8,887 nucleotides of DNA from Sulfurivirga caldicuralii (lineage in GTDB: Bacteria; Pseudomonadota; Gammaproteobacteria; Thiomicrospirales; Thiomicrospiraceae), in NCBI GenBank assembly GCA_015661715.1, contig DQVN01000113.1:1-8887 (forward strand), written 5' to 3'. Made by a program: the position numbers and the translations under genes. Shown here piece by piece: positions 1 to 6,696 of this stretch; position 1 is the stretch's first letter, and every line of letters starts with the position of its first letter. The notes below the pieces were generated by a model. That model saw only the letters and a program-made list of their open reading frames with translations. It had not been told where the DNA came from and did not search any database.

Positions 1-41
1 ACACTCAATCTCTGCTTGGCTAGCTTGGTTGCTGCATCCAT
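1..41 (-). CDS. Start of an unidentified gene, cut by the window edge
   Basis: Thirteen full codons from an ATG at 39-41 are visible, reading MDAATKLAKQRLS before the window ends. A strong ribosome binding site, AGGAGG at 47-52, lies five bases upstream of the ATG, which makes the start convincing although so little protein is visible. The gene follows the kinase stop codon after 43 bases on the same strand, so it is probably in the same operon. By position it could be a response regulator or another partner of the kinase, but the visible residues carry no diagnostic motif and no function is assigned. Confidence 0.6.
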   Translation of the reverse strand, partial: MDAATKLAKQRLS

Positions 42-46
42 GTTGA

Positions 47-52
47 CCTCCT
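47..52 (-). promoter_or_regulatory. Ribosome binding site of the edge gene
   Basis: AGGAGG is five bases upstream of the ATG at 39-41. It is a near-perfect Shine-Dalgarno sequence and is the main evidence that a new gene begins here rather than the kinase frame being continued. Confidence 0.65.
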
Positions 53-57
53 CTCAG

Positions 58-73
58 AACAGTATAGACTGTT
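58..73. repeat. Small inverted repeat between kinase and next gene
   Basis: AACAGT at 58-63 and ACTGTT at 68-73 are exact reverse complements separated by four bases (ATAG on the plus strand). The repeat fills the middle of the 43-base gap between the kinase stop and the next start and ends only a few bases before the ribosome binding site. It could be a regulator-binding dyad or a short RNA hairpin. No T-run follows it, so it is not a convincing terminator. Six-base arms can arise by chance. Confidence 0.35.
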
Positions 74-84
74 ACCGGAGAAGG

Positions 85-2877
85 TTAAGAGTACACATTA
101 AAGCCAGCTGCGCGAACATTAGCCTGTTCTTCCTGAAGCGCATGAGCAGTCAGCGCATAAATGGGGGTGGGGGCACAATGGTGTTCGGCTTCATATTTAC
201 GTATGGCTTTAAGGGCTTGATAGCCGTCAACTTTCGGCATTTGCAGGTCCATCAAAATCAGATCGTAAGCGTTGCAACGAAACTTCTCGATGGCCTGTTG
301 TCCATTTTCAGCATGTTGAATGTCGGTGACGCCCAGCGCTTCGAGCATACCCGTAATCACCTTACGGTTAATCAGCACATCTTCAACCACCAAAATACGT
401 AGTTGATTGAATGTTGACTTTGTTGTTGGGGAGTCCGTTGATGTGGGCTCAGCTGGTTCGGCTTTGTCTGTGCGCCACATTTGCTCTAGACAGCTCAGAA
501 GTCGACTGTAGAAAATAGGACGATTCAACTGGTAGGCGCACAGACTGGGGTAACCTTTGGGTAGTACCAGCAGACATTGGTTTTGTATGATTGGATGGCT
601 CCAGTCAAAGTTTTCCAGCGCGGCGGGGTCTGTCAGATCAATCAACAGACTTTGCTGATCAGACAGGGTTTCCAGTTGTGGTGTTTGATCCAATAAAGTA
701 ACCTGTAAGCCGAACTGGGGGAAAACGTCGGCCCATATTTGGCGCTGAATGGGCTGGTCCGTGAAGGCGAGCAGCATTCGCGACTCAAGCAGTTGTTGAT
801 CTTCAAATGGATAGTGCGCAAGCGGCTGGCACTTCGGTAGATTCAGAGTGATAAAGAAGCAGCTACCTCTGCCCGGCTGGCTGTCAACGCCTATACTGCC
901 GCCCATCATTTCAGCCAGCCGACGCGCGATGGATAGGCCCAAGCCGGTACCGCCATGGCGACGGGCATAGGAGTCATCGAGCTGAGAAAACTCCTGGAAG
1001 AGGCGGTCTTGTTTGTCTTGTGGGATACCGATTCCGGTATCTTCCACTTCAAAACGCAAGGTAACAGCAGTTGCGTCCTCTTCAATCAGGCGGGCACGCA
1101 GGATAATGTGTCCTTTTTCAGTGAATTTGATGGCGTTGCTCATCAGATTCATCAGGATTTGGCGTAATCGATCGCTATCGACTTTCACTTCATGTTTCAG
1201 CGCTGCGGCGGGGTGAAGATAGAGGTCTAGCTGTTTTTGCGCCGCCATGTCCGTATACAGCTGCATGACCTGTTCCATCAGGATGTGAATATTGGTGGGT
1301 TGCGGATGGAGGGTAAGCTGCCCTGCTTCCATTTTGGAGAAATCCAACACATCGTTGAGGATGGTCAGCAGAGTGCGGCCGGAGTCGTGGACCGCTTGCA
1401 GATTTTCCCGCAAGTGCTCTGGTAGGTCTTTCTGTTGCAATGCCAGTTCAGTCAGGCCGAGAATGCCATTAAGCGGTGTGCGGATTTCATGGCTCATCAT
1501 GGCTAAAAAGCGGCTCTTGGCCTGATCGGCTGCCTTGGCCTGTTCTAATGCCTGGCTAAGCTCTTGGTTCTGATGTTCCAGGTTTTGTTTTGCCTGCATC
1601 AACTCCTGGGTGCGGGCGGCCACTTCTGCTTCCAAAGTCCTGTTAGCTTCGCGCAGCGCTTTTTGTGATGCGGTGAGCTTATCGAGCATATCTTCAAACG
1701 AGCGCGCCAGGGAGGCGATTTCATCTCGGCCCTTGACTGGAATCGTGACATTCAAGTTGCCGGCTTTGACATCCTCTACCGCCTTGTTTAGTAGTTGCAA
1801 TGGCTCAATCAAGCGGCGTACCAATAGGAAGGTGAGTAATGCCAGAATACCAGAGGTGATTAAAACCAAAATGATTAACTGATCGCGTAGTTCAACGGAT
1901 TTTTCCAATAGAGCGCTGAGCCCTTCCACCCCGCCGATGATTAAAAAACGCTCTGGATGGCCGGGATAGTAGTAGATGACATCTAAAGCCAGGCCTATCC
2001 CTTGTGCAGGTAGGTTGAAGGTATATGTGACGGGTTGAGATGGTTTGGCCTTCTGCAGCGACTCGATGAGTGAAGCAATAGCCGGATAATCCTGTTGCAC
2101 ACGGGCGACGCGATCGTATTCAAAGGCCATGGATTTTTCTTTATCAGGATGAATGAGATAATCACCCCGCTGGTTGGCCATAAAATAGAAAATACCTGGC
2201 GGAGGATTGAAAAGATTACGCGCAATCTTCAGGAGGTTGGCATTAATGACCAATAAAGCAAAGAGGGTGTTTGTCTCATCATAAACGGGCATTACCACCC
2301 GAACCATGGGGGTGGGCGGGAAGGTGATCTGTCCGTGTTCTCGATTCAGGGAAATTTCTGAAATATAAAATTCTCCCGGTTTAAGTTTCAGGCCAGCTTG
2401 AAAATAGTTCCGATGGCCCTTTTGCTGCAGTTCTTTAGCACTACGTACTTTAAGCACATTGTCAATGCGGTCAACTCGTACAATTTCCTGCCCTTCTCGG
2501 TTGGCCAAAATTAGGCGCATCTGCGCATAGATCTCCCGTTGGGCCATGACGGTGGTAAACAGGGTGGCCAGACGCTTTTCCCACAAGGGCAGGGTCATGT
2601 TTTCCACATCATCGTAGCCGTCGTTGCGTAGCGCCCGGGCAATGCCCTGTATGGGATCAGACTGATTGAGAAAGTGCGCATCTTCCAAAATGGTTTCAAA
2701 TCGTTGCCGAATGGTAGTGCCTTCTCGCGAGACTTTGTGGGCCAGGGCACGCAGCTCTTCTTCTTGTAGGAGGCGGGCGGAGTAGCTATAGGCCACCAGG
2801 GAGATAATCAATACCCCACTGAGGGTAATGATCAACGACAGCAATGAAATACGGGCGGGCAGGCTTAGGTTAATCAT
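85..2877 (-). CDS. Membrane hybrid sensor histidine kinase with truncated receiver
   Basis: The protein has 930 residues. A first membrane helix (about residues 9-32) and a second (about 333-354) enclose a periplasmic region of about 300 residues. That region has Cache-like features, including YFQAG near 158, the LNREHG stretch near 177 and PVYD near 197. HAMP (about 355-402) and a coiled coil (about 402-455) follow. HisKA carries the phosphoacceptor H463 in [10 protein letters not shown]. HATPase_c shows an N box near 576-586, DTGIG near 613 and GGTGLGLS near 642. Residues about 700-800 resemble a degenerate receiver. The last domain, from about 826, has acidic E832/D833, phosphoacceptor D877 and T910, but stops at AAGFNVYS, before the usual lysine-proline and final helix. 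I chose the ATG at 2875-2877 because GGAGG lies five bases upstream; an ATG at 2889 would add four residues. Family knowledge predicts autophosphorylation and phosphorelay; the signal and output partner are unknown. Confidence 0.9.
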   Translation of the reverse strand: MINLSLPARISLLSLIITLSGVLIISLVAYSYSARLLQEEELRALAHKVSREGTTIRQRFETILEDAHFLNQSDPIQGIARALRNDGYDDVENMTLPLWEKRLATLFTTVMAQREIYAQMRLILANREGQEIVRVDRIDNVLKVRSAKELQQKGHRNYFQAGLKLKPGEFYISEISLNREHGQITFPPTPMVRVVMPVYDETNTLFALLVINANLLKIARNLFNPPPGIFYFMANQRGDYLIHPDKEKSMAFEYDRVARVQQDYPAIASLIESLQKAKPSQPVTYTFNLPAQGIGLALDVIYYYPGHPERFLIIGGVEGLSALLEKSVELRDQLIILVLITSGILALLTFLLVRRLIEPLQLLNKAVEDVKAGNLNVTIPVKGRDEIASLARSFEDMLDKLTASQKALREANRTLEAEVAARTQELMQAKQNLEHQNQELSQALEQAKAADQAKSRFLAMMSHEIRTPLNGILGLTELALQQKDLPEHLRENLQAVHDSGRTLLTILNDVLDFSKMEAGQLTLHPQPTNIHILMEQVMQLYTDMAAQKQLDLYLHPAAALKHEVKVDSDRLRQILMNLMSNAIKFTEKGHIILRARLIEEDATAVTLRFEVEDTGIGIPQDKQDRLFQEFSQLDDSYARRHGGTGLGLSIARRLAEMMGGSIGVDSQPGRGSCFFITLNLPKCQPLAHYPFEDQQLLESRMLLAFTDQPIQRQIWADVFPQFGLQVTLLDQTPQLETLSDQQSLLIDLTDPAALENFDWSHPIIQNQCLLVLPKGYPSLCAYQLNRPIFYSRLLSCLEQMWRTDKAEPAEPTSTDSPTTKSTFNQLRILVVEDVLINRKVITGMLEALGVTDIQHAENGQQAIEKFRCNAYDLILMDLQMPKVDGYQALKAIRKYEAEHHCAPTPIYALTAHALQEEQANVRAAGFNVYS

Positions 2878-4670
2878 CCTTGCCTCCATAGCGCACCTGG
2901 TGGAGCAGGCGGCGCACCGTTTCTAGTTTTTGATAGACATGGCTGGGGGTCTTGTCCTTAAACGGTGCTGGATAGAGCACCTGTTCACGAATGCCGTGAT
3001 GGACTTCCAGCTCGATCAGCTCTGGCGCAATGACCACCACCAGGTTGTACACATCGGTCGGTGTGACTGGGTCGTTTGCTGGTGGAATAGGGGGTGGTGC
3101 GGTAAAGATTCCAGCGCGTTTTTTCATATCGCCGATCAGATAAAACAGCTCTGTTGCCTTGACAATGACGTCTGCCGGCCGTAAACCGGGTTTGAAGGGG
3201 GGGTGGGGTTACCTCTATATCGTAGCCCAGTTTATGGGCTAATTGCTGGGCATGATGCTCTAAATAAACTGCCATGCGATAGACATCGGAGGGCGTTTGC
3301 CCCTGGGTACCCAAAATGGTATCCATTTCATAAGAGATGGTCCAGACCACATGAAAAACATCAGAGGGGACTTTATCCGAATAGGTCTTAGGGGTGAAAT
3401 CTTTGATATCCATGCCACTGCGCTTGTAGATCAAATCCAACTCCCGCTCTAGCCGCGCCATGGTCTGATACACATCACTGGGTGTGACCGGTCGCATGGG
3501 ATACAGGGGCAGAGCCGATGCGCCTAAGCCCACCTGTTGACGCAAAGAAACCACTTTGCTCAGTACTTCGGTGGTTTTTTGATAAACATGGCGTGGCTGT
3601 AATCCGCCGATATAAGGCGCTTTTTGCGCACGCAGGCGAATGCCACGAAAGCGTTTGTAAGCATGTAATTTGTGCAGGATATTCTCAGCGATGGCATAGA
3701 CATCCGACGGGGTTTTTAGCAAGCTTTGTGGGTCATATTGAATCAGGGGCTTATCCAATGGAAATAGGGGCATGGCCGCCTGAGCCCAACGCAAGTTTTG
3801 CACCACATCACTGGGAGTTTTATGGGTATGCGTAGGCGGTTCAATCAAATCACGCTCGACCCCTAAACGGTATTTAATACGCTGTAGTTCAGCGATAATG
3901 GTTTGCATTTGATCGTAAACTTCTGTGGGAGTGATAACCCGTTTGGGAATGCGCGGGACTTCCACTGCGTCCATCCACAGGTTTCGTTCGGCCTGATGAA
4001 TTTTTTGCAGTAACCGGGCCGCCTCTTGTAGAGCATGGTTGGGGTGTTTGTTGTCTGGACGGGGTGGTTTGGGCGGCATGTCGGTTATGTTCTGGGTTGT
4101 GCGCAGAAAGCGAATGGCATCCAGCACAATCAATGTTTGTCCATAGACATCAGAGGGAGTAAACCCACGCACCCCCAGTAAGGGATCGAAGGCTTTGGAA
4201 ATGCGCCACAGCAGCTCATAGTTATGGGTGCGGCTGAAGTAGGCGGGAATTGGGACATATTTTTCCGCCATCTTTTGCGCTTGCTTGAAGGCGTCTTCGT
4301 CCATCAAGACGCGCAATTCGGTAATGAGGCGCTGGATCATTTCATAGACCTCATTGGCTGTGACCTGGCGGGAAGGATAGGGAGGGACGGCAACGGGGCC
4401 CAACTGGTTGATTTGCCGATAGCGGTTGATCTTGCTGAGTACTTCCAGGGCTTTTTGGTATTCATGGCGGGGATGCTTGTCGCCCTCCACCTGGACAGGC
4501 GGAAGCTGGAGTGGCTTTTGGTGCTTCTGTTGCAGCATCAACACCAAGCCTGCCAGTGTACGCACCTTGTAAAAGGTGTCCTGTGGGTTGTAGGTTTGCG
4601 CCTGGCTGACATGCGTCAGAAGCAAGAGGGACAGAACAATGCTAATTAGGAAGAGTCGCTTAATAGGCAT
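2870..4670 (-). CDS. Secreted protein of sixteen 38-residue TPSDVY repeats, frame broken in a C-run
   Basis: The family is not recognised. The N-terminus ([10 protein letters not shown], a hydrophobic stretch to about residue 19, then VSQAQ) is a good Sec signal peptide, with likely cleavage near residues 23-25. The rest is built of sixteen units opening with variants of T-P-S-D-V-Y followed by a predicted amphipathic helix and a proline-rich turn. As read, the frame shifts at a seven-C run (3197-3203) after VTPPP near residue 491. It then runs through unrelated residues to a stop at 2985, giving 561 residues. Removing one C restores repeats 14-16 and a 599-residue protein ending at 2870, overlapping the kinase start by eight bases. 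A TTG at 4722-4724 would add 18 residues ahead of the signal peptide and is less likely. It is probably periplasmic or surface-exposed and, by linkage, may help the kinase sense something. It could equally be structural. The repeat gene is real; its function is unknown. Confidence 0.8.
2883..2887 (-). promoter_or_regulatory. Ribosome binding site deciding the kinase start
   Basis: GGAGG is five bases before the ATG at 2875-2877. It overlaps the alternative ATG at 2887-2889, which itself has no comparable site upstream. It lies inside the end of the preceding repeat-protein gene, whose stop TAA is at 2870-2872, so ribosomes finishing that gene would terminate right at the kinase start. Confidence 0.6.
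3197..3203 (-). other. Seven-C homopolymer causing the frameshift
   Basis: On the coding strand the run is CCCCACCCCCCC (3197-3208, seven uninterrupted C at 3197-3203). With seven C the repeat gene leaves its repeat pattern immediately. With six C the frame continues as [13 protein letters not shown] and keeps the 38-residue spacing to the end. The site could be a slippage-prone phase-variation tract, a place of transcriptional or ribosomal slippage, a true mutation, or a sequencing or assembly error. Confidence 0.75.
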
Positions 4671-4699
4671 GGTTTCATTTTTTGGATTTCTTCTCGATA

Positions 4700-4728
4700 A
4701 GAATAATACTTGTATACCCTTCAATCAA
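4700..4728 (-). promoter_or_regulatory. Candidate sigma-70 promoter for the repeat gene and kinase
   Basis: TTGATT at 4723-4728 and TATTCT at 4700-4705 are separated by 17 bases, each matching consensus at four of six positions. Initiation would fall near 4693, giving a leader of about 23 bases before the ATG at 4670. The -35 box overlaps the last codons of lpxH and the edge of a 20-base palindrome. The prediction is from pattern only. Confidence 0.35.
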
Positions 4729-5551
4729 CTTGAGCCGGCTCAAGTTTGAGTTGGGTTTCGTCAATCACTAATAGAATGGCGCCCTGTGCCGACCAGTCTC
4801 CCACCACCCAGCGATGATGGCGGTTGCCATAACGGTGATGCCCCGGTTTGTGGGTATGGCCGTGGATGAGGTGGGGGGTGTCCGGCCAGGCGTTGAACCA
4901 GGCCAAAACCGTTTGTTCATCCACATCCATTAGGGCCGGATCCTTGTTCGCCGTTTCAGCTTGGGATCGGGTGCGCAGGCGTGCGCCGATGGCCTGACGG
5001 TGCGCTTTGGGCATTTTGAGAAACAACCATTGCACAAAACGGTTGCGTAGTTTGCGCCGCGCGTGCTGGTAGGCAGTATCCAGGGTGCATAGCTCGTCTC
5101 CATGGCATAGCATCACGCGATGGCCATGGATGGTGGTGTGCTTGACTTCGGGCAGCGGTTGAATACCGGTGGCATCCCAGAAAGCCTCGCGCATAAGAAA
5201 GTCCCGGTTGCCATAGAGCAGCTTGACCGCTACGCCGCTGTCGGTCAGCGCGCGCAGGGCGTCAATGGCGAACGCATATTCCGTTAAGCCGATATCATCT
5301 CCCAGCCAGCGCTCGAACAGATCGCCGATGATATAAAGGGTGTGCGCTTGGCGTGCCTGGGTGGCGAGAAAGCGTAGAAATGCCTGGTTAATGGGATGCG
5401 TTTGTTCCGTTTGGAGGTGTACATCGCCGATTACGAGCGAAAATGGCAGTTTTTGTGTGGAATTATTAGGGCTTTGTCTTGCGGAAAAATCGGGCTTGAA
5501 AGAAAATGAGGGGACCCCCTCTCCGGAGGGGGGTATTTGGGTTTTAGTCAT
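4721..5551 (-). CDS. lpxH: UDP-2,3-diacylglucosamine diphosphatase (lipid A synthesis)
   Basis: LpxH cleaves UDP-2,3-diacylglucosamine to lipid X and UMP at the inner face of the cytoplasmic membrane, the fourth step of lipid A synthesis. The calcineurin-like metal motifs are all present: GDVHL (D43, H45), [11 protein letters not shown] (D77), GNRDFL (N115), [10 protein letters not shown] (H150) and HGHTHKP (H230, H232), followed by GDWSAQGA. The protein has 276 residues against about 240 usually. The excess is an N-terminal extension of about 35 residues rich in proline and serine. The ATG at 5549-5551 is the only ordinary start near the conserved region, and it overlaps the ppiB stop by eight bases, but it has no well-placed ribosome binding site. 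The extension also contains a GC-rich hairpin. Function is confident; the exact start is not. Confidence 0.93.
   Translation of the reverse strand: MTKTQIPPSGEGVPSFSFKPDFSARQSPNNSTQKLPFSLVIGDVHLQTEQTHPINQAFLRFLATQARQAHTLYIIGDLFERWLGDDIGLTEYAFAIDALRALTDSGVAVKLLYGNRDFLMREAFWDATGIQPLPEVKHTTIHGHRVMLCHGDELCTLDTAYQHARRKLRNRFVQWLFLKMPKAHRQAIGARLRTRSQAETANKDPALMDVDEQTVLAWFNAWPDTPHLIHGHTHKPGHHRYGNRHHRWVVGDWSAQGAILLVIDETQLKLEPAQVD
4727..4746. repeat. Perfect 20-base palindrome at the lpxH 3' end
   Basis: AACTTGAGCCGGCTCAAGTT is its own reverse complement over all 20 bases. It encodes the last residues of LpxH (around KLEPAQV) and overlaps the candidate -35 box of the repeat gene. No T-run follows on either strand, so a dimeric regulator's operator fits better than a terminator. 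An RNA stem with a four-base loop is also possible. The perfection of the symmetry is directly visible; the role is inferred. Confidence 0.5.
5515..5532. terminator. GC-rich hairpin between ppiB and lpxH, weak terminator candidate
   Basis: CCCCCTC at 5515-5521 and GAGGGGG at 5526-5532 pair perfectly around a four-base loop. On the minus strand the stem is followed after several bases by a T-rich stretch (ATTTTCTTTC) rather than an immediate T-run; on the plus strand by TATTTGGGTTTT. It lies 12 bases after the ppiB stop, inside the predicted N-terminal extension of LpxH. It may attenuate lpxH transcription or stabilise the upstream message. Confidence 0.4.
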
Positions 5552-6062
5552 CCTGGCCGTCGATGACTTCGGTGGATTCAATGATGATGTTTTCAACGGG
5601 CACATCCTGATGGCCGGCGCGGGTGCCAGTGGCGACCTGGGCGATGGCATCCACGACCTCTTGCCCTTCGATCACTTCGCCGAAGACGGCATACCCCCAA
5701 CCGTCTGGATGCTTGCCGCTATGATCCAAAAAGGCATTATCCGCCAGGTTGATAAAGAATTGACTGGTGGCAGAGTGGGGATCCATGGTTCGTGCCATGG
5801 ACAGGGTATATTTCTTGTTCTTCAGCCCATTATCCGCCTCGTTTTCAATGGGCGCATGGGTGGGTTTCTGCGCCATATCCGGGGTGTGTCCACCGCCTTG
5901 AATCACAAAGCCGGGAATGACGCGGTGGAAAATGGTGCCATCATAGTGGCCCTCTTTGGCGTAGCGCAGGAAGTTTTCCACGGTTTTTGGCGCTTTCTCT
6001 GGGTTCAGCGCAATGACGATATCGCCTTTGTTAGTATGGAAGATGACTTTAGGGTTACGCAT
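5544..6062 (-). CDS. ppiB: Cytoplasmic peptidyl-prolyl cis-trans isomerase, cyclophilin type
   Basis: The 172-residue protein has no signal peptide and catalyses cis-trans isomerisation of proline peptide bonds during protein folding. Cyclophilin signatures are clear: [11 protein letters not shown] at the N-terminus, [20 protein letters not shown] with the catalytic-type arginine in FHRV, IQGGG, and [18 protein letters not shown]. Where eukaryotic cyclophilin A has the cyclosporin-contacting tryptophan, this has phenylalanine (NAFLD), as is common in bacterial forms with low drug affinity. The start has a strong site, AAAGGAG at 6068-6074, five bases before the ATG. It follows the secreted paralogue after only 14 bases and overlaps lpxH, matching the ppiB-lpxH linkage of E. 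coli. Confidence 0.95.
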   Translation of the reverse strand: MRNPKVIFHTNKGDIVIALNPEKAPKTVENFLRYAKEGHYDGTIFHRVIPGFVIQGGGHTPDMAQKPTHAPIENEADNGLKNKKYTLSMARTMDPHSATSQFFINLADNAFLDHSGKHPDGWGYAVFGEVIEGQEVVDAIAQVATGTRAGHQDVPVENIIIESTEVIDGQDD

Positions 6063-6076
6063 GGTTTCTCCTTTGT

Positions 6077-6643
6077 TTATTTGATCTGTCGTGCCCGTTT
6101 GATGATAACGGGTGTCAGGGGCACATCCTGCATGCCGTGTTGTTGGCCGGTGGGCACTTGGCGGATTTTGTTCACCACCCGCATGCCTTTGATCACGCGG
6201 CCAAATACGGTATAACCATAGCCGCGCGGGGTTTTTTCACGAAAATCCAGGAAACTGTTGTTGGCCACATTGATGAAAAACTGGCTGGTGGCGGAGTGTG
6301 GGTCATTGGCACGAGCCATGGCCACATAGCCGATCCGGTTGCGCAGGCCGTTGTCGGCTTCGTTGCGAATGGGGGCGCGGGTGATCTTGCGCTGCATATT
6401 CACGGTGTAACCGCCGCCCTGGATCATGAAGTCTTTGATCACGCGGTGGAAAAGGGTGCCATCATAAAAGCCCTCGTTCACATAGCGCAGAAAGTTTTTC
6501 ACCGTTTCCGGCGCTTTGTCCGGGAACAGTTCTATGACGATGTTGCCGTGGTTGGTTTCCAGTAAAACCTGCGGACGGGTCGGTTCATTGGCCCAACTGA
6601 GCAGAGGGATAAGCATTAAAGTCAGCAAGCCTCGTCGCAGCAT
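6077..6643 (-). CDS. ppiA: Secreted peptidyl-prolyl isomerase, cyclophilin type
   Basis: The 188-residue protein begins [21 protein letters not shown], a signal peptide with a likely cut after SWA, so it should act in the periplasm. The cyclophilin domain follows: [37 protein letters not shown] and [17 protein letters not shown]. It is clearly similar to the cytoplasmic cyclophilin directly downstream, so the pair probably arose by tandem duplication and was divided between compartments. I chose the ATG at 6641-6643 because AGGAG at 6650-6654 lies six bases upstream and it places the signal peptide at the N-terminus. An in-frame ATG near 6680 overlaps the -10 box and has no binding site. The symbol follows E. 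coli usage for the periplasmic form; orthology is inferred. Confidence 0.92.
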   Translation of the reverse strand: MLRRGLLTLMLIPLLSWANEPTRPQVLLETNHGNIVIELFPDKAPETVKNFLRYVNEGFYDGTLFHRVIKDFMIQGGGYTVNMQRKITRAPIRNEADNGLRNRIGYVAMARANDPHSATSQFFINVANNSFLDFREKTPRGYGYTVFGRVIKGMRVVNKIRQVPTGQQHGMQDVPLTPVIIKRARQIK

Positions 6644-6677
6644 GGTCTGCTCCTGTAAAATAAGCAATTTGTTACTC

Positions 6678-6683
6678 ATTATA
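6678..6683 (-). promoter_or_regulatory. Candidate -10 box for the cyclophilin-lpxH operon
   Basis: A perfect TATAAT lies on the minus strand, with initiation expected near 6671 and a leader of about 28 bases to the ATG at 6643. No good -35 box is visible at 16-18 bases upstream, so an activator or a weak promoter is possible. It lies in the 53-base spacer shared with gltX, so any gltX promoter would overlap it or lie inside the cyclophilin gene. Confidence 0.45.
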
Positions 6684-6684
6684 A

Positions 6685-6690
6685 GGGAAG
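6685..6690 (+). promoter_or_regulatory. Ribosome binding site supporting the TTG start of gltX
   Basis: GGGAAG, preceded by AA, is six bases before the TTG at 6697-6699. With the immediate match to the conserved RFAPSPTG opening of glutamyl-tRNA synthetases, it supports a TTG start. No ATG or GTG lies in frame between it and the conserved region. Confidence 0.6.
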
Positions 6691-6696
6691 CTGATT

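Larger units (their letters stand above)
2873..4589 (-). repeat. Array of sixteen ~38-residue protein repeats
   Basis: In the frame-corrected protein the motif starts at residues 28, 66, 104, 148, 171, 209, 247, 285, 320, 358, 396, 434, 459, 497, 536 and 574. Eleven of the fifteen spacings are exactly 38 residues and one is 39. The exceptions are 44, 23, 35 and 25. Examples are TPSDVY (171, 320, 396, 459), HPRHEY (66), QPRHVY (358), TPTEVY (247) and TPTDVY (536). Every fourth unit is most alike: 2 and 10 share YQK.(T/A).EVLSK, and 3, 7, 11 and 15 follow an arginine- or proline-rich turn and V/I-T. This suggests duplication of a four-unit block of 139-149 residues. The copies have diverged at DNA level. 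Confidence 0.85.

Noticed and set aside
57..74. LexA-type SOS operator between the kinase and the next gene
   Set aside because: The half-sites AACAGT and ACTGTT do not have the order and spacing of either CTG-N10-CAG or GAAC-N4-GTTC operators.
2870..3127. Independent 85-residue gene starting MKKRAGIFT
   Set aside because: It continues the 38-residue repeat pattern of the upstream protein after the C-run shift and has no start signal of its own, so it is the 3' part of that gene.
2985..3196. Residues after VTPPP in the uncorrected frame as a real C-terminal domain
   Set aside because: They lose the repeat pattern at once and look like random frame-shifted sequence, while the neighbouring frame preserves the repeat spacing.
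4722..4724. TTG as the start of the repeat gene
   Set aside because: It would put 18 charged and polar residues ahead of a good signal peptide; the ATG at 4668-4670 places the signal correctly.
5515..5532. Strong rho-independent terminator after ppiB
   Set aside because: The stem is good, but no T-run follows it directly on either strand and lpxH coding sequence continues; kept only as a weak candidate.
5340..6215. Long plus-strand open frame of 291 residues opposite lpxH and ppiB
   Set aside because: It runs antisense to two well-recognised genes, spans their junction and shows no motif or binding site; it reflects codon bias of the real genes.
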